DNA from: SIG450 sp045658425
Lineage (GTDB): Bacteria; Bacillota; Clostridia; UMGS1840; HGM11507
Length of the DNA: 64,000 nt
Assembly (NCBI GenBank): GCA_045658425.1
Contig: JAZOVB010000172.1
Location: 5,335 to 69,334 of the forward strand
Reading direction: 5' to 3'
Of this stretch, positions 26,152-36,700 are shown piece after piece. The translations under genes were made by a program, and so were the position numbers. The stretch's first letter is position 1, and each line of letters opens with the position of its first letter. Under the pieces are notes generated by a model. That model was not told where the DNA came from and made no database searches. It saw nothing but the letters and a program-made list of their open reading frames with translations.

Positions 26152-28038
26152 TTATCCCTCCTTAACTGCATTAAATGCACAATTATCGACACAAGCGCCG
26201 CACTTAATACATTTTTCAGTATCAATAACAAACGGCTTCTTTATTTCACCGCTGATTGCATTAACAGGACAATTTCTTGCACATTTGGAACAGCCTTTAC
26301 ATAAATCCTTGTCAATGTAATAATTCTTTAATGCCTGACAGTCACCGGCAGGACACTTTTTATCAACAACGTGAGCAAGATATTCGTCTCTAAAATATCT
26401 TAATGTACTCTGTATTGGGAAAGATGCTGTTTTTCCAAGACCGCATAGAGCCGTGCTGGAAATGGTATCCGATAATTCTTCAAGCATTTCTATATCTTCA
26501 ACTGAACCTTTACCGCCAACAATTCTTTCTAAGATTTCAAGCATTCTCTTGGTCCCTTCACGGCATGGAACACATTTTCCGCAAGACTCGTTCTGAGTAA
26601 AATTCATAAAGAATCTGGAAACTTCAACCATACAAGTGCTGTCATCCATAACAACAAGTCCGCCTGAACCAATCATAGCTCCAACCTTCTTTAATGAATC
26701 AAAATCCATTGGAAGGTCAAGATGCTCATCAGGTAAGCATAAACATCCGCCGGAAGGACCGCCAATCTGTACGGCTTTGAAGTTCTTTCCGTTTTTGATA
26801 CCTCCACCGATATCAAAAATAACCTCTCTTAATGTTGTTCCCATAGGAACTTCAATAAGACCTGTATTTACAACATTACCTGTTAAAGCAAAAGCTTTTG
26901 TACCGGGACTGTTTTCAGTACCAATACCTTTATACCATTCTGCACCATTTGATATAATAAGCGGAACATTTGCAAATGTTTCAACATTATTTAGTACTGT
27001 GGGTTTACCAAACAAACCTTTTTCAACAGTTCTTGGAGGTTTAACTCTGGGCATACCTCTTGAACCTTCAATAGAAGCAGTAAGAGCACTACCCTCACCA
27101 CAAACGAAAGCACCTGCACCCTTATTTACATGAATATCAAAAGAGAAATCAGAGCCGAGAATATTCTCTCCTAAAAATCCGTATTCTCTTGCTTTTGAAA
27201 TAGCCACATTCAGTCTGCTTACTGCAAGAGGATACTCAGCTCTTACATAAATATAACCTTCGGAAGCACCGGTTGCTATACCGGCAATCATCATACCTTC
27301 AAGCATCTTGTGAGGGTCCCCCTCCATGATACTTCTGTCCATAAATGCTCCCGGGTCACCTTCGTCACCATTACAAACAACATACTTAACCGGTTCAGCC
27401 TGTCTTTGAACCTGTTTCCATTTTCTTGCAGTCGGAAAACCTCCGCCGCCTCTACCGCGAAGCTTAGAAATTTCAACTTCCTGACAAATTTCTTCAGGAG
27501 TCATATTGAATAACGCCTTTTCCAATGCAGCATAACCGCCTTTGGCAATATATTCAAGAATATCTTCAGCATCATTCTGACCACAATTAGCAAGTACCAA
27601 TCTGGTCTGTTTTTTATAGAATGGAATTTCTTCCTGACTCTGATAAGTTTTACCATCAAGCTTATATAACAGTCTGTCAATAACCTCATCATTAAGAATT
27701 GTTTTTTCAATGATTTCGTCACAGTCATCAGGCTTAACTTTTATGTATAAAATTCCTAAGGGTTCAATCTTAAGAAGGGGTCCCATTTCACAGAAACCAT
27801 GACATCCGCTCTTTTTAAGACCGATATTGTTTTCATGAGGTTCGTGCTGAAGTTCTACGCAAACATCAATCCCTTTAGCTTCACAAGCTTTTTTAATTCT
27901 GTCATATATGATAAGAGATCCACCTGCTACACACCCTGTTCCACAGCAAACAAGAACTCTTTTCTTTTGCAATCCAAGAGTTTTTTCAGCAAAAGCTCTT
28001 AATTCATTTAATTCTGCAACACTGTTAATCTTAGGCAT
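26152..28038 (-). CDS. hydB: NADH-dependent hydrogenase subunit HydB (NuoF-like)
   Basis: About 628 residues. A thioredoxin-like [2Fe-2S] domain comes first (CCGTGCVAGGS, then GCHGFCEMGP), followed by the NuoF core with FMN/NADH-binding KLRGRGGGGFPTARKW and GAGAFVCGEGSAL, a [4Fe-4S] site ESCGKCVPCREG, and a C-terminal pair of ferredoxin motifs (CKGCSKCARNCP, CIKCGACVDNCAF). This is the flavin subunit that takes electrons to or from NAD(H). I use the ATG at 28038, preceded by GAGGAGG; the 13-codon extension is unsupported. It overlaps hydC by 8 bases. Confidence 0.94.
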   Translation of the reverse strand: MPKINSVAELNELRAFAEKTLGLQKKRVLVCCGTGCVAGGSLIIYDRIKKACEAKGIDVCVELQHEPHENNIGLKKSGCHGFCEMGPLLKIEPLGILYIKVKPDDCDEIIEKTILNDEVIDRLLYKLDGKTYQSQEEIPFYKKQTRLVLANCGQNDAEDILEYIAKGGYAALEKALFNMTPEEICQEVEISKLRGRGGGGFPTARKWKQVQRQAEPVKYVVCNGDEGDPGAFMDRSIMEGDPHKMLEGMMIAGIATGASEGYIYVRAEYPLAVSRLNVAISKAREYGFLGENILGSDFSFDIHVNKGAGAFVCGEGSALTASIEGSRGMPRVKPPRTVEKGLFGKPTVLNNVETFANVPLIISNGAEWYKGIGTENSPGTKAFALTGNVVNTGLIEVPMGTTLREVIFDIGGGIKNGKNFKAVQIGGPSGGCLCLPDEHLDLPMDFDSLKKVGAMIGSGGLVVMDDSTCMVEVSRFFMNFTQNESCGKCVPCREGTKRMLEILERIVGGKGSVEDIEMLEELSDTISSTALCGLGKTASFPIQSTLRYFRDEYLAHVVDKKCPAGDCQALKNYYIDKDLCKGCSKCARNCPVNAISGEIKKPFVIDTEKCIKCGACVDNCAFNAVKEG

Positions 28039-28516
28039 TTTTTTCTTCCTCCTCTTTAATTTCTTTGAGTAAGGCAATAGCTTTTTCGGGAGTCATTGAA
28101 CCATGAACAGTATCATTAACCATTACTGCCGGAGCAAGTCCGCAAGCACCAAGACAAGAAACAGTTTCAACAGTAAACATCATATCATCTGTTGTATGTT
28201 TTTTATCCGATAATCCAAGTTCTTTTCTTAATGTTTCCAGAATCGGAATAGATTTTCTTACGTGACATGCTGTACCATCGCATATTTTTATGATATATTT
28301 CCCCTTTGGTTCAAGTGAAAAATTCTCATAAAAAGTAGCTACACCATATACTTTAGCTATACTGATATCAAGTCCCTTTGCAATATATTCGAGAATTTCC
28401 TGAGGCAAATAGTGAAACTCAGCCTGTAAATCCTGCATAATTGCAATTAAAGATGATTGGTTTCTACCATATGAGTCAATAATTTTATCAGCAATACTAA
28501 AATCAATATTACTCAT
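28031..28516 (-). CDS. hydC: NADH-dependent hydrogenase subunit HydC (NuoE-like)
   Basis: A 161-residue protein with a helical N-terminus and a thioredoxin-like [2Fe-2S] domain whose ligands are in KICDGTACHVR and VSCLGACGLAP. It relays electrons within the HydABC complex. First gene of hydC-hydB-hydA, with AGGAGGG before the ATG and a promoter about 60 bases upstream. Family length is normal. Confidence 0.94.
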   Translation of the reverse strand: MSNIDFSIADKIIDSYGRNQSSLIAIMQDLQAEFHYLPQEILEYIAKGLDISIAKVYGVATFYENFSLEPKGKYIIKICDGTACHVRKSIPILETLRKELGLSDKKHTTDDMMFTVETVSCLGACGLAPAVMVNDTVHGSMTPEKAIALLKEIKEEEEKNA

Positions 28517-28576
28517 ATCTTACCCTCCTGTTATATATTTTTTTATTTTTATGTAAAAAACGCACAGTTTTTCTAT

Positions 28577-28605
28577 ATTATATCAAATAAAAACAAAATA
28601 GTAAA
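28577..28605 (-). promoter_or_regulatory. Promoter of hydCBA
   Basis: TTTACT (four of six -35 bases) and TATAAT are spaced by 17 bases, about 60 bases from the hydC ATG. Confidence 0.6.
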
Positions 28606-28612
28606 TGTTTTT

Positions 28613-28630
28613 TTGTTATTATTTTAACTG
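28613..28630. promoter_or_regulatory. Rex-like operator upstream of hydCBA
   Basis: TTGTTATTATTTTAACTG matches 11 of 14 fixed positions of the clostridial Rex site TTGTTAANNNNTTAACAA as remembered. It lies just upstream of the -35 box. Rex senses the NADH/NAD+ ratio, so the link to an NAD-coupled hydrogenase is plausible. Candidate only. Confidence 0.3.
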
Positions 28631-28654
28631 TTTATCAATTTATATCATCTTTAT

Positions 28655-28685
28655 GCAAAAAAAGAGCAGAAGCTCTGCTCTTTTA
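28655..28685 (-). terminator. Terminator overlapping the spoIIP stop codon
   Basis: AAAAGAGCAG and CTGCTCTTTT form a 10-bp stem with a run of seven U on the minus strand; the spoIIP TAA lies in the stem. Confidence 0.85.
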
Positions 28686-29843
28686 ATGTAACTTTATAAC
28701 ATCAGCGATAGCCTGTGCTGTAATTTTTGCGGAAGTAATAGCTTCATAAAGCGTGTTTCCGTTTGTTCCCACTTCAATAATTAACGAACACGGAGTAGTA
28801 TGCTGATTAAAACGCTCTGTTCGTACATTGATCGGTCTGGCAAGATTAGGTACAAGCTCATTTACTCTTTTTTGACATTTTACCGCAAAATTAAAATTAC
28901 TCCTCCAATTATCATGCGATAATCCACCCTCATTTGTACCAACAACAAACATTACCTGCGCAATTTTTTCACCATTGCTGTCACATACAACTTTGTATAC
29001 TTCTCCCGAAGAAGAAATCATAGCATCTCTGTGAATGTCAAGAACCACACCTATATCCGGATGTTTTTTCAACATATCATTAACTGTTGCCAAGGAATTT
29101 TTATAAGAGTTATTGAACTTAGGTATATCATGCATTATTTCACTGTGATAAACTGTAATACCATTGCTTTCAAACACTTCTTTCATTTCCTTACCCACTT
29201 TGACAACATTTTTATCAATATTTTCATTACGGTCAGTTGGATTGTACCCCTCACTCCCATGTGTGTGAACAATCAGTACTGATTTTTTATTGATAGAAAG
29301 TGGCATTGAATAATATTGTTTTATATCCGGATTATAGCTTGTTTTGTTGTCAAGAATTATACCATATTTACCGGGTTCTCCTGAATTATTTCTAATTGAT
29401 TTTACACTCTTTTCTGTCGCAGGATTATACTGCTCTTCTTTTTTCGGCTCAGTCCCAAAATACTTTTCAATAATTTGGGGAATATAATAATTATTACTTT
29501 CATCAGCATACCCATAATGCTCTTTCATTTTTTCTTTTACTGTTGATAAAAAAAGAATATGTCCGTTTAAAATATTTATTGGTTTTTTTATATTTTCATT
29601 AAGAAGAAAACACAAAAATTCCGAAAATTCTATTTTTGAACTGTTGCTCTTTTTTTGTAACAATGTAGGAAAAGATGCTTCAAAAAAAGCTACATCTGCA
29701 CTTTTTATTACAATATAATCGGATAACGAATCAAATTTCACAGAAATAAACAGTGAAATCAAGATCCCCGTTATACACACATATATTATAAGCAAAAGTA
29801 TAAGTTTTCTTAAATTAATTATCAAAGTTCTTGTGTTTTTCAT
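28683..29843 (-). CDS. spoIIP: Stage II sporulation protein P
   Basis: A 386-residue peptidoglycan amidase/endopeptidase anchored by one N-terminal membrane helix (about residues 12-34). The SpoIIP domain has the metal-binding VLIVHTHGSEGYNP near residue 190, VVLDIHRDAM near 268, and RPINVRTERFNQH. In Bacillus it acts with SpoIID and SpoIIM to remove septal peptidoglycan during forespore engulfment. It follows the SPOCS/LysM gene by seven bases and is probably expressed with it in the mother cell. Confidence 0.92.
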   Translation of the reverse strand: MKNTRTLIINLRKLILLLIIYVCITGILISLFISVKFDSLSDYIVIKSADVAFFEASFPTLLQKKSNSSKIEFSEFLCFLLNENIKKPINILNGHILFLSTVKEKMKEHYGYADESNNYYIPQIIEKYFGTEPKKEEQYNPATEKSVKSIRNNSGEPGKYGIILDNKTSYNPDIKQYYSMPLSINKKSVLIVHTHGSEGYNPTDRNENIDKNVVKVGKEMKEVFESNGITVYHSEIMHDIPKFNNSYKNSLATVNDMLKKHPDIGVVLDIHRDAMISSSGEVYKVVCDSNGEKIAQVMFVVGTNEGGLSHDNWRSNFNFAVKCQKRVNELVPNLARPINVRTERFNQHTTPCSLIIEVGTNGNTLYEAITSAKITAQAIADVIKLH

Positions 29844-29849
29844 AATCTC

Positions 29850-31373
29850 TTACGGAATAAGCAGTTTCATTCCTTTCACAATATCATTTTCAGTTTCCAG
29901 TTCGTTTACAGACAGAATTTCCTCAACGGTAGTTCTGTATTTTTTTGCTATATCCCATAAAACTTCATTACCATCGCAAAAAACAATTGATATTCCTTTT
30001 TTACACATATTTTTTTTGCCTGTTATCTCAATATTTTTTACAAAATCAAGCTCAACTTTATTTTCAACTTTGACTTTGTAGCCTACATTTATCCGCATTT
30101 CAACAGAATCGGATGATATAATATTATACGATGAAGATTCAACCTGTGTTTTCACATCATAAACCGGATAATCATAACTATTATCAATTGTATGTCCAAA
30201 AGGTAATTCATATTTCACATGACATAATTCACCATCAATTGACTGATATAAAATATCTACATTTATATGCCCATTTAAATTCAAGCGGTCAATCCCTTTT
30301 GTGATTTTATCAGTATACACTTTTGCATCGGTAGATATAATTCGTTGAATATCCTTTTTATTATCTATATGTATAATATCCTTGACCCAAAACTGTCCCG
30401 CTTCAACTTTTTCATATTTATCTAACAAACATTTTTCACTGTTCATTTTTATTTCATCTGAAATACTGTATATATCAATTACAGGATGAATAGATATTTT
30501 TTCATAAACCTTTCCTGAAATATACACATCACATGTATATTTTATGATACGTTTTTCGCCATCGCTGTTTTCCTTAAGTATATAATTGAAATTACATACA
30601 TTTACATCACAATCAAGAATATTGTCTTCATTTATATTCCCGCACTCAACTATTTCATTAATGGGAGTTTCCGTTACCATATATTGTATTCCGTCACTGT
30701 CAGCTATACTGTCATAAACAGAAGCCACATTCAAATTTCCTCTTATAACAAACTTGCCATTAGCATTTTTTATATCTATATGAGTAAATTCGGGTTTGAT
30801 TGCTATTATACTCTCGGCACTGCTCTTTCCTGACGGAATTTCAATTTCGTCATTTACTGAAAATTTATCTTCTATACAATCAAGCATTTTTAAGCCATCA
30901 ACTGTTTTACACTTGAACTCTAAATTACTGTTCTCTATACAGTCTATGTATTCTGCTTCGTATTTTTCATAAGCTTCTCCTATATAGCACACATTGCAAT
31001 TTATATTTAACTTTCTGCTATTTATAATATTTGCAAATATTTTATCAATCGAAACATCAACACATAGCTTCATACTTGGTTTCAATTCTTTAAGTTCCAT
31101 AACATAGTTAGTCGTTTGAACACATTCTACATTTTTTATACAATTGCCATCATCTGCAGATATATATATTATATTTATACGTACATTACAGTTAATAACA
31201 GCACGATCATTCATAACTTCTTTGGAATTTACTGTTATAAACCCTTCTGTATTAACAATCTTCAGTATATCGGGCTTTGAATCAGGCACAATAATATCCC
31301 ATTCATAATTTTGTTTAAAATCAGGTTTAGCAACAAGTCTCATCCCTTCAAGTTTTTCCTTTTTTAATTCCAT
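29850..31373 (-). CDS. SPOCS-domain (DUF3794) protein with C-terminal LysM
   Basis: A 507-residue protein with no signal peptide. It has repeated SPOCS/DUF3794 modules: an N-terminal one containing PDFKQNYEWDIIVPDSKPDI, a middle one around 150-270, and a third around 290-440. The last 50 residues form a LysM motif (VLWDIAKKYRTTVEEILSVN). SPOCS proteins associate with spore coat or cortex assembly. GGAGG precedes the ATG. The pairing with spoIIP (seven bases) and a sigma-E-like promoter upstream support a sporulation role. Specific function unknown. Confidence 0.85.
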   Translation of the reverse strand: MELKKEKLEGMRLVAKPDFKQNYEWDIIVPDSKPDILKIVNTEGFITVNSKEVMNDRAVINCNVRINIIYISADDGNCIKNVECVQTTNYVMELKELKPSMKLCVDVSIDKIFANIINSRKLNINCNVCYIGEAYEKYEAEYIDCIENSNLEFKCKTVDGLKMLDCIEDKFSVNDEIEIPSGKSSAESIIAIKPEFTHIDIKNANGKFVIRGNLNVASVYDSIADSDGIQYMVTETPINEIVECGNINEDNILDCDVNVCNFNYILKENSDGEKRIIKYTCDVYISGKVYEKISIHPVIDIYSISDEIKMNSEKCLLDKYEKVEAGQFWVKDIIHIDNKKDIQRIISTDAKVYTDKITKGIDRLNLNGHINVDILYQSIDGELCHVKYELPFGHTIDNSYDYPVYDVKTQVESSSYNIISSDSVEMRINVGYKVKVENKVELDFVKNIEITGKKNMCKKGISIVFCDGNEVLWDIAKKYRTTVEEILSVNELETENDIVKGMKLLIP

Positions 31374-31404
31374 TTTACTACCTCCATTAATTTCATTTTA
31401 TTAA

Positions 31405-31433
31405 ATTCTATGATGGACAAATTATAAATATTC
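31405..31433 (-). promoter_or_regulatory. Possible sigma-E promoter for the SPOCS/LysM-spoIIP pair
   Basis: Minus strand GAATATTT is followed after 13 bases by CATAGAAT, one mismatch from the sigma-E -10 consensus CATACANT. It lies about 32 bases upstream of the ATG. Confidence 0.35.
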
Positions 31434-31486
31434 AAAAAATGAATTATCAAAATTCCCAAGCATATATTTATGGTGAGGTGATTTAT

Positions 31487-32182
31487 ATGTTTTACATATT
31501 TCATAAAAAAAATATTATTATAGCTTTTTTTCTTTTGACTCTCATTATTTCGGGAATGATTGTTTGTAATATATATATGAATTCAATAGTGGCTAATGTC
31601 ACTTCAAATACAATAATCATTGATCCGGGGCACGGCGGCGAAGATTGCGGTGCATTGGGGACTATGGGAACCTATGAAAAGAATTTAAATTTATCAATTG
31701 CTAATAAATTGAAAGAAAAACTTTTAAACACAGGATTTAATGTTATCATAACAAGACCTGACGATAAAATGCTTGGGATGGAAGATTCTTCTAAAAATAA
31801 AAAAAGAAACGATTTGAAAGCCCGGGTAAAAATCGCACAAAATTATGAAAATGCTTTGTTTATAAGTATTCATATGAATCATTTTGATGACAGTAACCAA
31901 AAAGGTTCGCAAATTTTTTATTCTAAAAATAATCCCGAAAGCAAAAAACTCGCAGAACTTATCGATAAAAATTTAAAAAAGACATTAGACCCGTTAAATA
32001 AACGCGAAATTAAAAAAGCAGGTTCTGAAATATATATTTTAAATAAAATACATAACCCCGCCTGTTTGATAGAATGTGGGTTCATTTCAAATCCAACAGA
32101 AGAACAGCATCTAAAAGACGAGGGATACCAATGGAAAATCGCCGATTCAGTAATAAATGCAATTTGTGAATTTTTTTATTAA
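31487..32182 (+). CDS. cwlD: N-acetylmuramoyl-L-alanine amidase, CwlD-like
   Basis: A 231-residue Amidase_3 enzyme that removes peptide side chains from muramic acid. An N-terminal membrane anchor (about residues 9-30) is followed by the zinc motifs IIIDPGHGGEDCG, the Glu in YEKNLNLSIA, FISIHMNHFD, and the late Glu in CLIECGFISN. CwlD in Bacillus makes muramic-delta-lactam in the spore cortex, needed for germination. Length and sporulation neighbours fit CwlD, but other Amidase_3 proteins are possible. GAGGTGA precedes the ATG at 31487; a longer frame from 31439 has no SD. Confidence 0.8.
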   Translation: MFYIFHKKNIIIAFFLLTLIISGMIVCNIYMNSIVANVTSNTIIIDPGHGGEDCGALGTMGTYEKNLNLSIANKLKEKLLNTGFNVIITRPDDKMLGMEDSSKNKKRNDLKARVKIAQNYENALFISIHMNHFDDSNQKGSQIFYSKNNPESKKLAELIDKNLKKTLDPLNKREIKKAGSEIYILNKIHNPACLIECGFISNPTEEQHLKDEGYQWKIADSVINAICEFFY

Positions 32183-32188
32183 TATAAG

Positions 32189-32217
32189 TTGTATTATAGA
32201 TTTTTTTATGATATAAT
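32189..32217 (+). promoter_or_regulatory. Promoter of lysA
   Basis: TTGTAT and TATAAT with a 17-base spacer lie 23 bases upstream of the lysA ATG. Confidence 0.6.
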
Positions 32218-32240
32218 ACTTATTTGATGAGGTGAAACTA

Positions 32241-33536
32241 ATGTTAAATAAAAACTATGGAATTAATAATCATAATCATCTGACTATGTCCGGTGTTGAT
32301 GTTTGTGATATTGCGGAAAAATATAAAACACCGCTATACTTAATGGACGAAAATTTAATAAGAGAAAATTGCCGTATTTATAAAAAAGCACTTGATGAAA
32401 ACTACGAAAACGGATTGGTTTTATATGCATCCAAAGCATTTTCCTGTCTTTATATGTATAAAATTATAATGGAAGAAGGACTTGGAGTTGACGTTGTATC
32501 CGGCGGAGAATTATACACCGCATTATCTGCCGGTTTTCCTGCTGATAAAATATATTTTCATGGTAACAATAAAACTCCGGACGAGCTGGAATATGCTATA
32601 TCAAACAATGTGGGAAGAATTGTTGTTGACAACCAATATGAACTTGAAAATATTCAAAATATTGCTGAGAAAACAAATAAAAATGTATCCGTTTTATTCA
32701 GAATAAAGCCCGGCATTGATGCACACACTCACGAAGCAATTATGACCGGTCAGATTGATTCAAAGTTCGGTTTTGCGATTGAAAATAACGAGGCATTTGA
32801 AATTATTGAAAAGGCCATAAATTGTTCTCATATAAAAATTGCAGGTCTGCATTGCCATATAGGTTCACAAATATTTGATGTTGCACCATTTATAGAATGT
32901 GCCCAGGTTATGATGAAGCTTATCGCCGATATAAAAGATAAATATGACATTGAAATTGATGAACTTAATCTTGGCGGCGGTTTTGGAATAAAGTATATAG
33001 CATCAGATGACCCTATAGATTACGGTGAATATATAAGATGTGTTGCAAATACTATTAACGGTATATGTCAAACCGAAAATATTAAAAAACCTAAAATCCT
33101 TATGGAACCCGGAAGATCCATTGTGGGAGAAGCAGGTATTACATTATATACAGTGGGCGCGATTAAAGATATAAAAGATGTAAGAAAATATGTATCTATA
33201 AATGGCGGTCTTGGCGATAATCCGAGATATGCTTTATATCAAGCCGAATATACCGTGTGTCTGCCTGAAAAAATGGATGCCCCACTTTATGAAACTGTTA
33301 CCATCGCCGGAAAATGCTGTGAATCCGGTGATATTATAGCCAAAGATATAATGGTACCCGAAATCAATGTAGGCGATTTGCTTTGCGTATTTTCAACAGG
33401 TGCTTACAATTATTCTATGGCAAGTAATTATAACAGAATACCCAGACTCCCCGTTGTTATGATAAAAGACGGAACGGATAAATTGGTAATAAAAAGAGAA
33501 ACATACGAAGATATTATAAAAAATGATATTATGTAA
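32241..33536 (+). CDS. lysA: Diaminopimelate decarboxylase
   Basis: A 431-residue PLP enzyme making L-lysine from meso-diaminopimelate. The PLP Lys is in LYASKAFSCLY (about residue 58). GLHCHIGSQIF, NLGGGFGIKY, MEPGRSIVGEAG and the active-site CCESGDI are present. GAGGTGA lies ahead of the ATG at 32241, so the GTG at 32232 is not used. Meso-DAP peptidoglycan and spore formation compete for the same precursor. Single gene with its own promoter; an imperfect inverted repeat follows. Confidence 0.95.
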   Translation: MLNKNYGINNHNHLTMSGVDVCDIAEKYKTPLYLMDENLIRENCRIYKKALDENYENGLVLYASKAFSCLYMYKIIMEEGLGVDVVSGGELYTALSAGFPADKIYFHGNNKTPDELEYAISNNVGRIVVDNQYELENIQNIAEKTNKNVSVLFRIKPGIDAHTHEAIMTGQIDSKFGFAIENNEAFEIIEKAINCSHIKIAGLHCHIGSQIFDVAPFIECAQVMMKLIADIKDKYDIEIDELNLGGGFGIKYIASDDPIDYGEYIRCVANTINGICQTENIKKPKILMEPGRSIVGEAGITLYTVGAIKDIKDVRKYVSINGGLGDNPRYALYQAEYTVCLPEKMDAPLYETVTIAGKCCESGDIIAKDIMVPEINVGDLLCVFSTGAYNYSMASNYNRIPRLPVVMIKDGTDKLVIKRETYEDIIKNDIM

Positions 33537-33542
33537 ATTAAA

Positions 33543-33578
33543 GGTCTGTTTAAAAAAGTCTGACTTTTTAAACAGACC
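33543..33578 (+). terminator. Long hairpin after lysA
   Basis: GGTCTGTTTAAAAA pairs with TTTTTAAACAGACC and the stem continues inward with AGT/ACT. There is no good U-run after it, so termination is likely but not certain. Confidence 0.6.
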
Positions 33579-33589
33579 CACAATTTATA

Positions 33590-33618
33590 TTGCATTATAA
33601 TTTTCCTTATGATATAAT
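33590..33618 (+). promoter_or_regulatory. Promoter of tRNA-Arg
   Basis: TTGCAT and TATAAT spaced by 17 bases end 17 bases before the tRNA 5' base. Confidence 0.7.
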
Positions 33619-33635
33619 AGACAAGTAAATAATTC

Positions 33636-33710
33636 GCCCTCATAGTTAAATGGATATAATAGTCCCCTCCTAAGGGACAGTTACAGGTTCGATTCCCGTT
33701 GAGGGTGCCA
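33636..33710 (+). tRNA. tRNA-Arg(CCT)
   Basis: A 75-nt cloverleaf with encoded CCA. Acceptor GCCCTCA pairs with TGAGGGT, the anticodon stem is GTCCC/GGGAC with loop CTCCTAA giving anticodon CCT for codon AGG, and the T loop is TTCGATT. It is a single tRNA gene with promoter and terminator. Confidence 0.95.
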
Positions 33711-33741
33711 AAAAAAGACATTCTTTCGAATGTCTTTTTTT
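33711..33741. terminator. Terminator after tRNA-Arg, shared with the GGDEF/EAL gene
   Basis: AAAAAAGACATTC and GAATGTCTTTTTT form a 13-bp stem with a TTTC loop. U-runs on both strands serve the tRNA and the convergent gene that ends at 33746. Confidence 0.9.
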
Positions 33742-33745
33742 ATGA

Positions 33746-36700
33746 TTAAATAGAAGTATAGGCCCCGCCCATGTCACTTATATTACGATAAAATCCTTCA
33801 AATATAAGATAATCATCGTTTCGCTCTAATATTCGGCAAGTACAACGAACATCAAGAATACCACGTTCCGGATGCTTCCAACTAAAATCAGCCTGAGCAA
33901 CTTTATTGTTTACCATCATATATTTAATCAAATCTCTTACAACATCCTTAGATGAATCAACAAGTTTTTCAAACCACATGTTAAAATATTCCATCGGAGT
34001 GCATTCATCATCAATATCAAGAAGTTTTTTCATTACCTCATCGGCATAAAGTTCGCCCTGATTGGTTTTAAGATTGAATTTAACTACCCACAATCCCAAA
34101 TCAATTTGTGATAAAATTTCGCGAGGATTAAAATTCACTATATGGAACTTATTAACTACATTAAGCAGTTTTTCTCTTTTTTCAATCTCTTGTAAAAATT
34201 CTTGTGTATCATCAGTTATATATTTTTTTTCAAATTCGTCACGAACGCATGGCTTACCAAACAAATATCCCTGCATCCCCTCCGGTTTAAGACTATGAAC
34301 TACCGCAAATTCCATTTCGTTTTCAACGCCCTCAAGCACAACAGTTAAGGAATTGCTTTTGGCAAATTCAACCAGATTCTTTACAACTCTGAAATTATAA
34401 CTGGATTCATCAATATCTTTAATAAACGCTCTATCAATTTTTATTTCATCAGCACGAATCTTTTTTAAATACCCAAGATTTGAATAACCTGTTCCAAAAT
34501 CATCTATTGAAATGCAAACTCCGGCGTCCTTAAGTCTTGTAAAAATCGTAGTATAAGTATTTTCATCCTCAAGCTGTGCGGATTCTGTAACCTCTACTTT
34601 CAAAGCATTACCGGGCAGATTATATTCCTTAAGCATATTTAAAATTTTGTCTACAATCCCTATATGATTAAGTTGAACCGGTGAAAAGTTAACAGCTATT
34701 TTAAAATCAGGATTTTTCTTTCTCCATTCTGAACATTGTTTAATAGCGTTTTCCACAACCCACATTCCAACTTCATTAATTAATCCGGTCTTTTCAAGTA
34801 TAGGTATAAATTTATCAGGAAATACAAGTCCTCTCGTTGAAGATTTATATCTTAACAGACATTCTGCAGATACAACTTTTAAATTTGCGGAATTAATTTG
34901 AGGTTGGAAATTGAGGAAAAATCCATCACATCCATTCTTGGTGCTTTGTTCTAATTCTTCAAGCAAATCAAACTCTTCAATCTTATCCATAAGTTCTTCT
35001 TTGGGGACAAATGTCAAACAACCGTCAACTTCTCTTTTAACATTGAGATTTTCCTTTACATAGTCATACGCAATATTCTCGTCAGTGTAAATCTCCCTGT
35101 TTTTCGGAATAACTGATGCCGACACAGTAAAATCACCATTTAATTTACCGTTTATCTGATTAAATAATTCCTTTATTTGTTCTTCGTTATCAACATCAAG
35201 AAGTAATATAAATTTATCCTGCTCCATATGATAAATTCTGTTCAAAGGAATCAATTCCTCTAAAATGACAGCAAGTTTCGACAACATTGCATCGCTATGC
35301 TGATACCCGTATTTAAAGTTATACTCCGACATATTATCAATATTCATAAGAATAAACATATTATATACGGGAAGCTTATTTTCTGCAATATCACTTATAA
35401 GCCTGTTTTTATTGAACAGATATGTAATGGGATTATAAAGATGTTTAAGTGTTTTTACAGAAAAACGACCAATCATAACAAAGCTGTTACCATTTTCATC
35501 ATATACAACCTTACCTCTGCCGTTAATCCATATTATTTTCCCATCCTTTCCCATCATTCTGTAATTCATATTATGCTCAAAGGATTTTCCATCACATATA
35601 CCATCAAAATCATCTATAACAGCCTGTTTATCTTTTGGATGTATAAGACTAAACACATCTGCTCTTGTATTAACACCGTCAGATTTGTCTTTTAAAGCAA
35701 ATACACGGCTTATTCCTCCGAATAACCAGATTGAATCATTCGCAATATCATATAAGAATAAGTAATCTTCCGTATTCTGGTTAATAATGTCTAAAAATTC
35801 AAGATATTTATCAATTTGTAGTTCTCTTAACCCTTTAACACCTTTTTGCCATTCCTGTTTATCCCTATTTCTCATAGCTTTATTTTCATACATTGATTTA
35901 TCGGCACGCTGGAACACATCAGAAAAGCTTTTATCTTTAGTCGGCTCGTAAGAAGCAATACCATATGCGCTTGATACTTCAAGCTGAGGATAATCCTTAA
36001 TTTTAACCTTACTCATATTATTAACTGCTTTGTTATACATTTTTTCATAATCATCAAAGGAAGCATCACGCATAACAACAACAAATTCATCTCCGCCTAT
36101 ACGAAATACATCGGCACTGGCAAACGCTTTAGCTAAAAATCCGGCAATTACTCTTAACAGCTCATCCCCTACCTTATGTCCAAGTACATCATTGGTAATT
36201 TTCAGCTTATTGACATCAAAGACTGCTACAGCAAATGGGTAATAGTCTTCTTTTATTTTTTCGTTAATATAATCTTCTAAATCCTGGAATGCATTTTTAT
36301 TAAAAACTCCCGTCAAACCATCATGGTGAGCCTCATCTAATAAAATATCAATCTGATCTCTTAATTTTACACGTGCCTGATTAAGACTGGTTGCGAGAAC
36401 ACCGATTTCATCTTTCATTTCCACATCAATATCTACATTAAAGTTCCCCTCACTCATCTGTCGGGCAGCATAAGAAAGCTTCTTTATCGGTCTGGTAAAT
36501 TTTCTTGCAAAAATAAGACTTATAATAAGAGTTATAAGCACGATTATAGCTATAAACAATACAATACTGTAAGACAAAGAAATCTGCTTTGCATATATCT
36601 CACGTTCCGGAGCAATAATACAGAACTTCATACCATTATTCAAAGTACAAAAAGCCATATTTCTCTTCTCACCGTTAATAGTATACGGAATAAGAGAATG

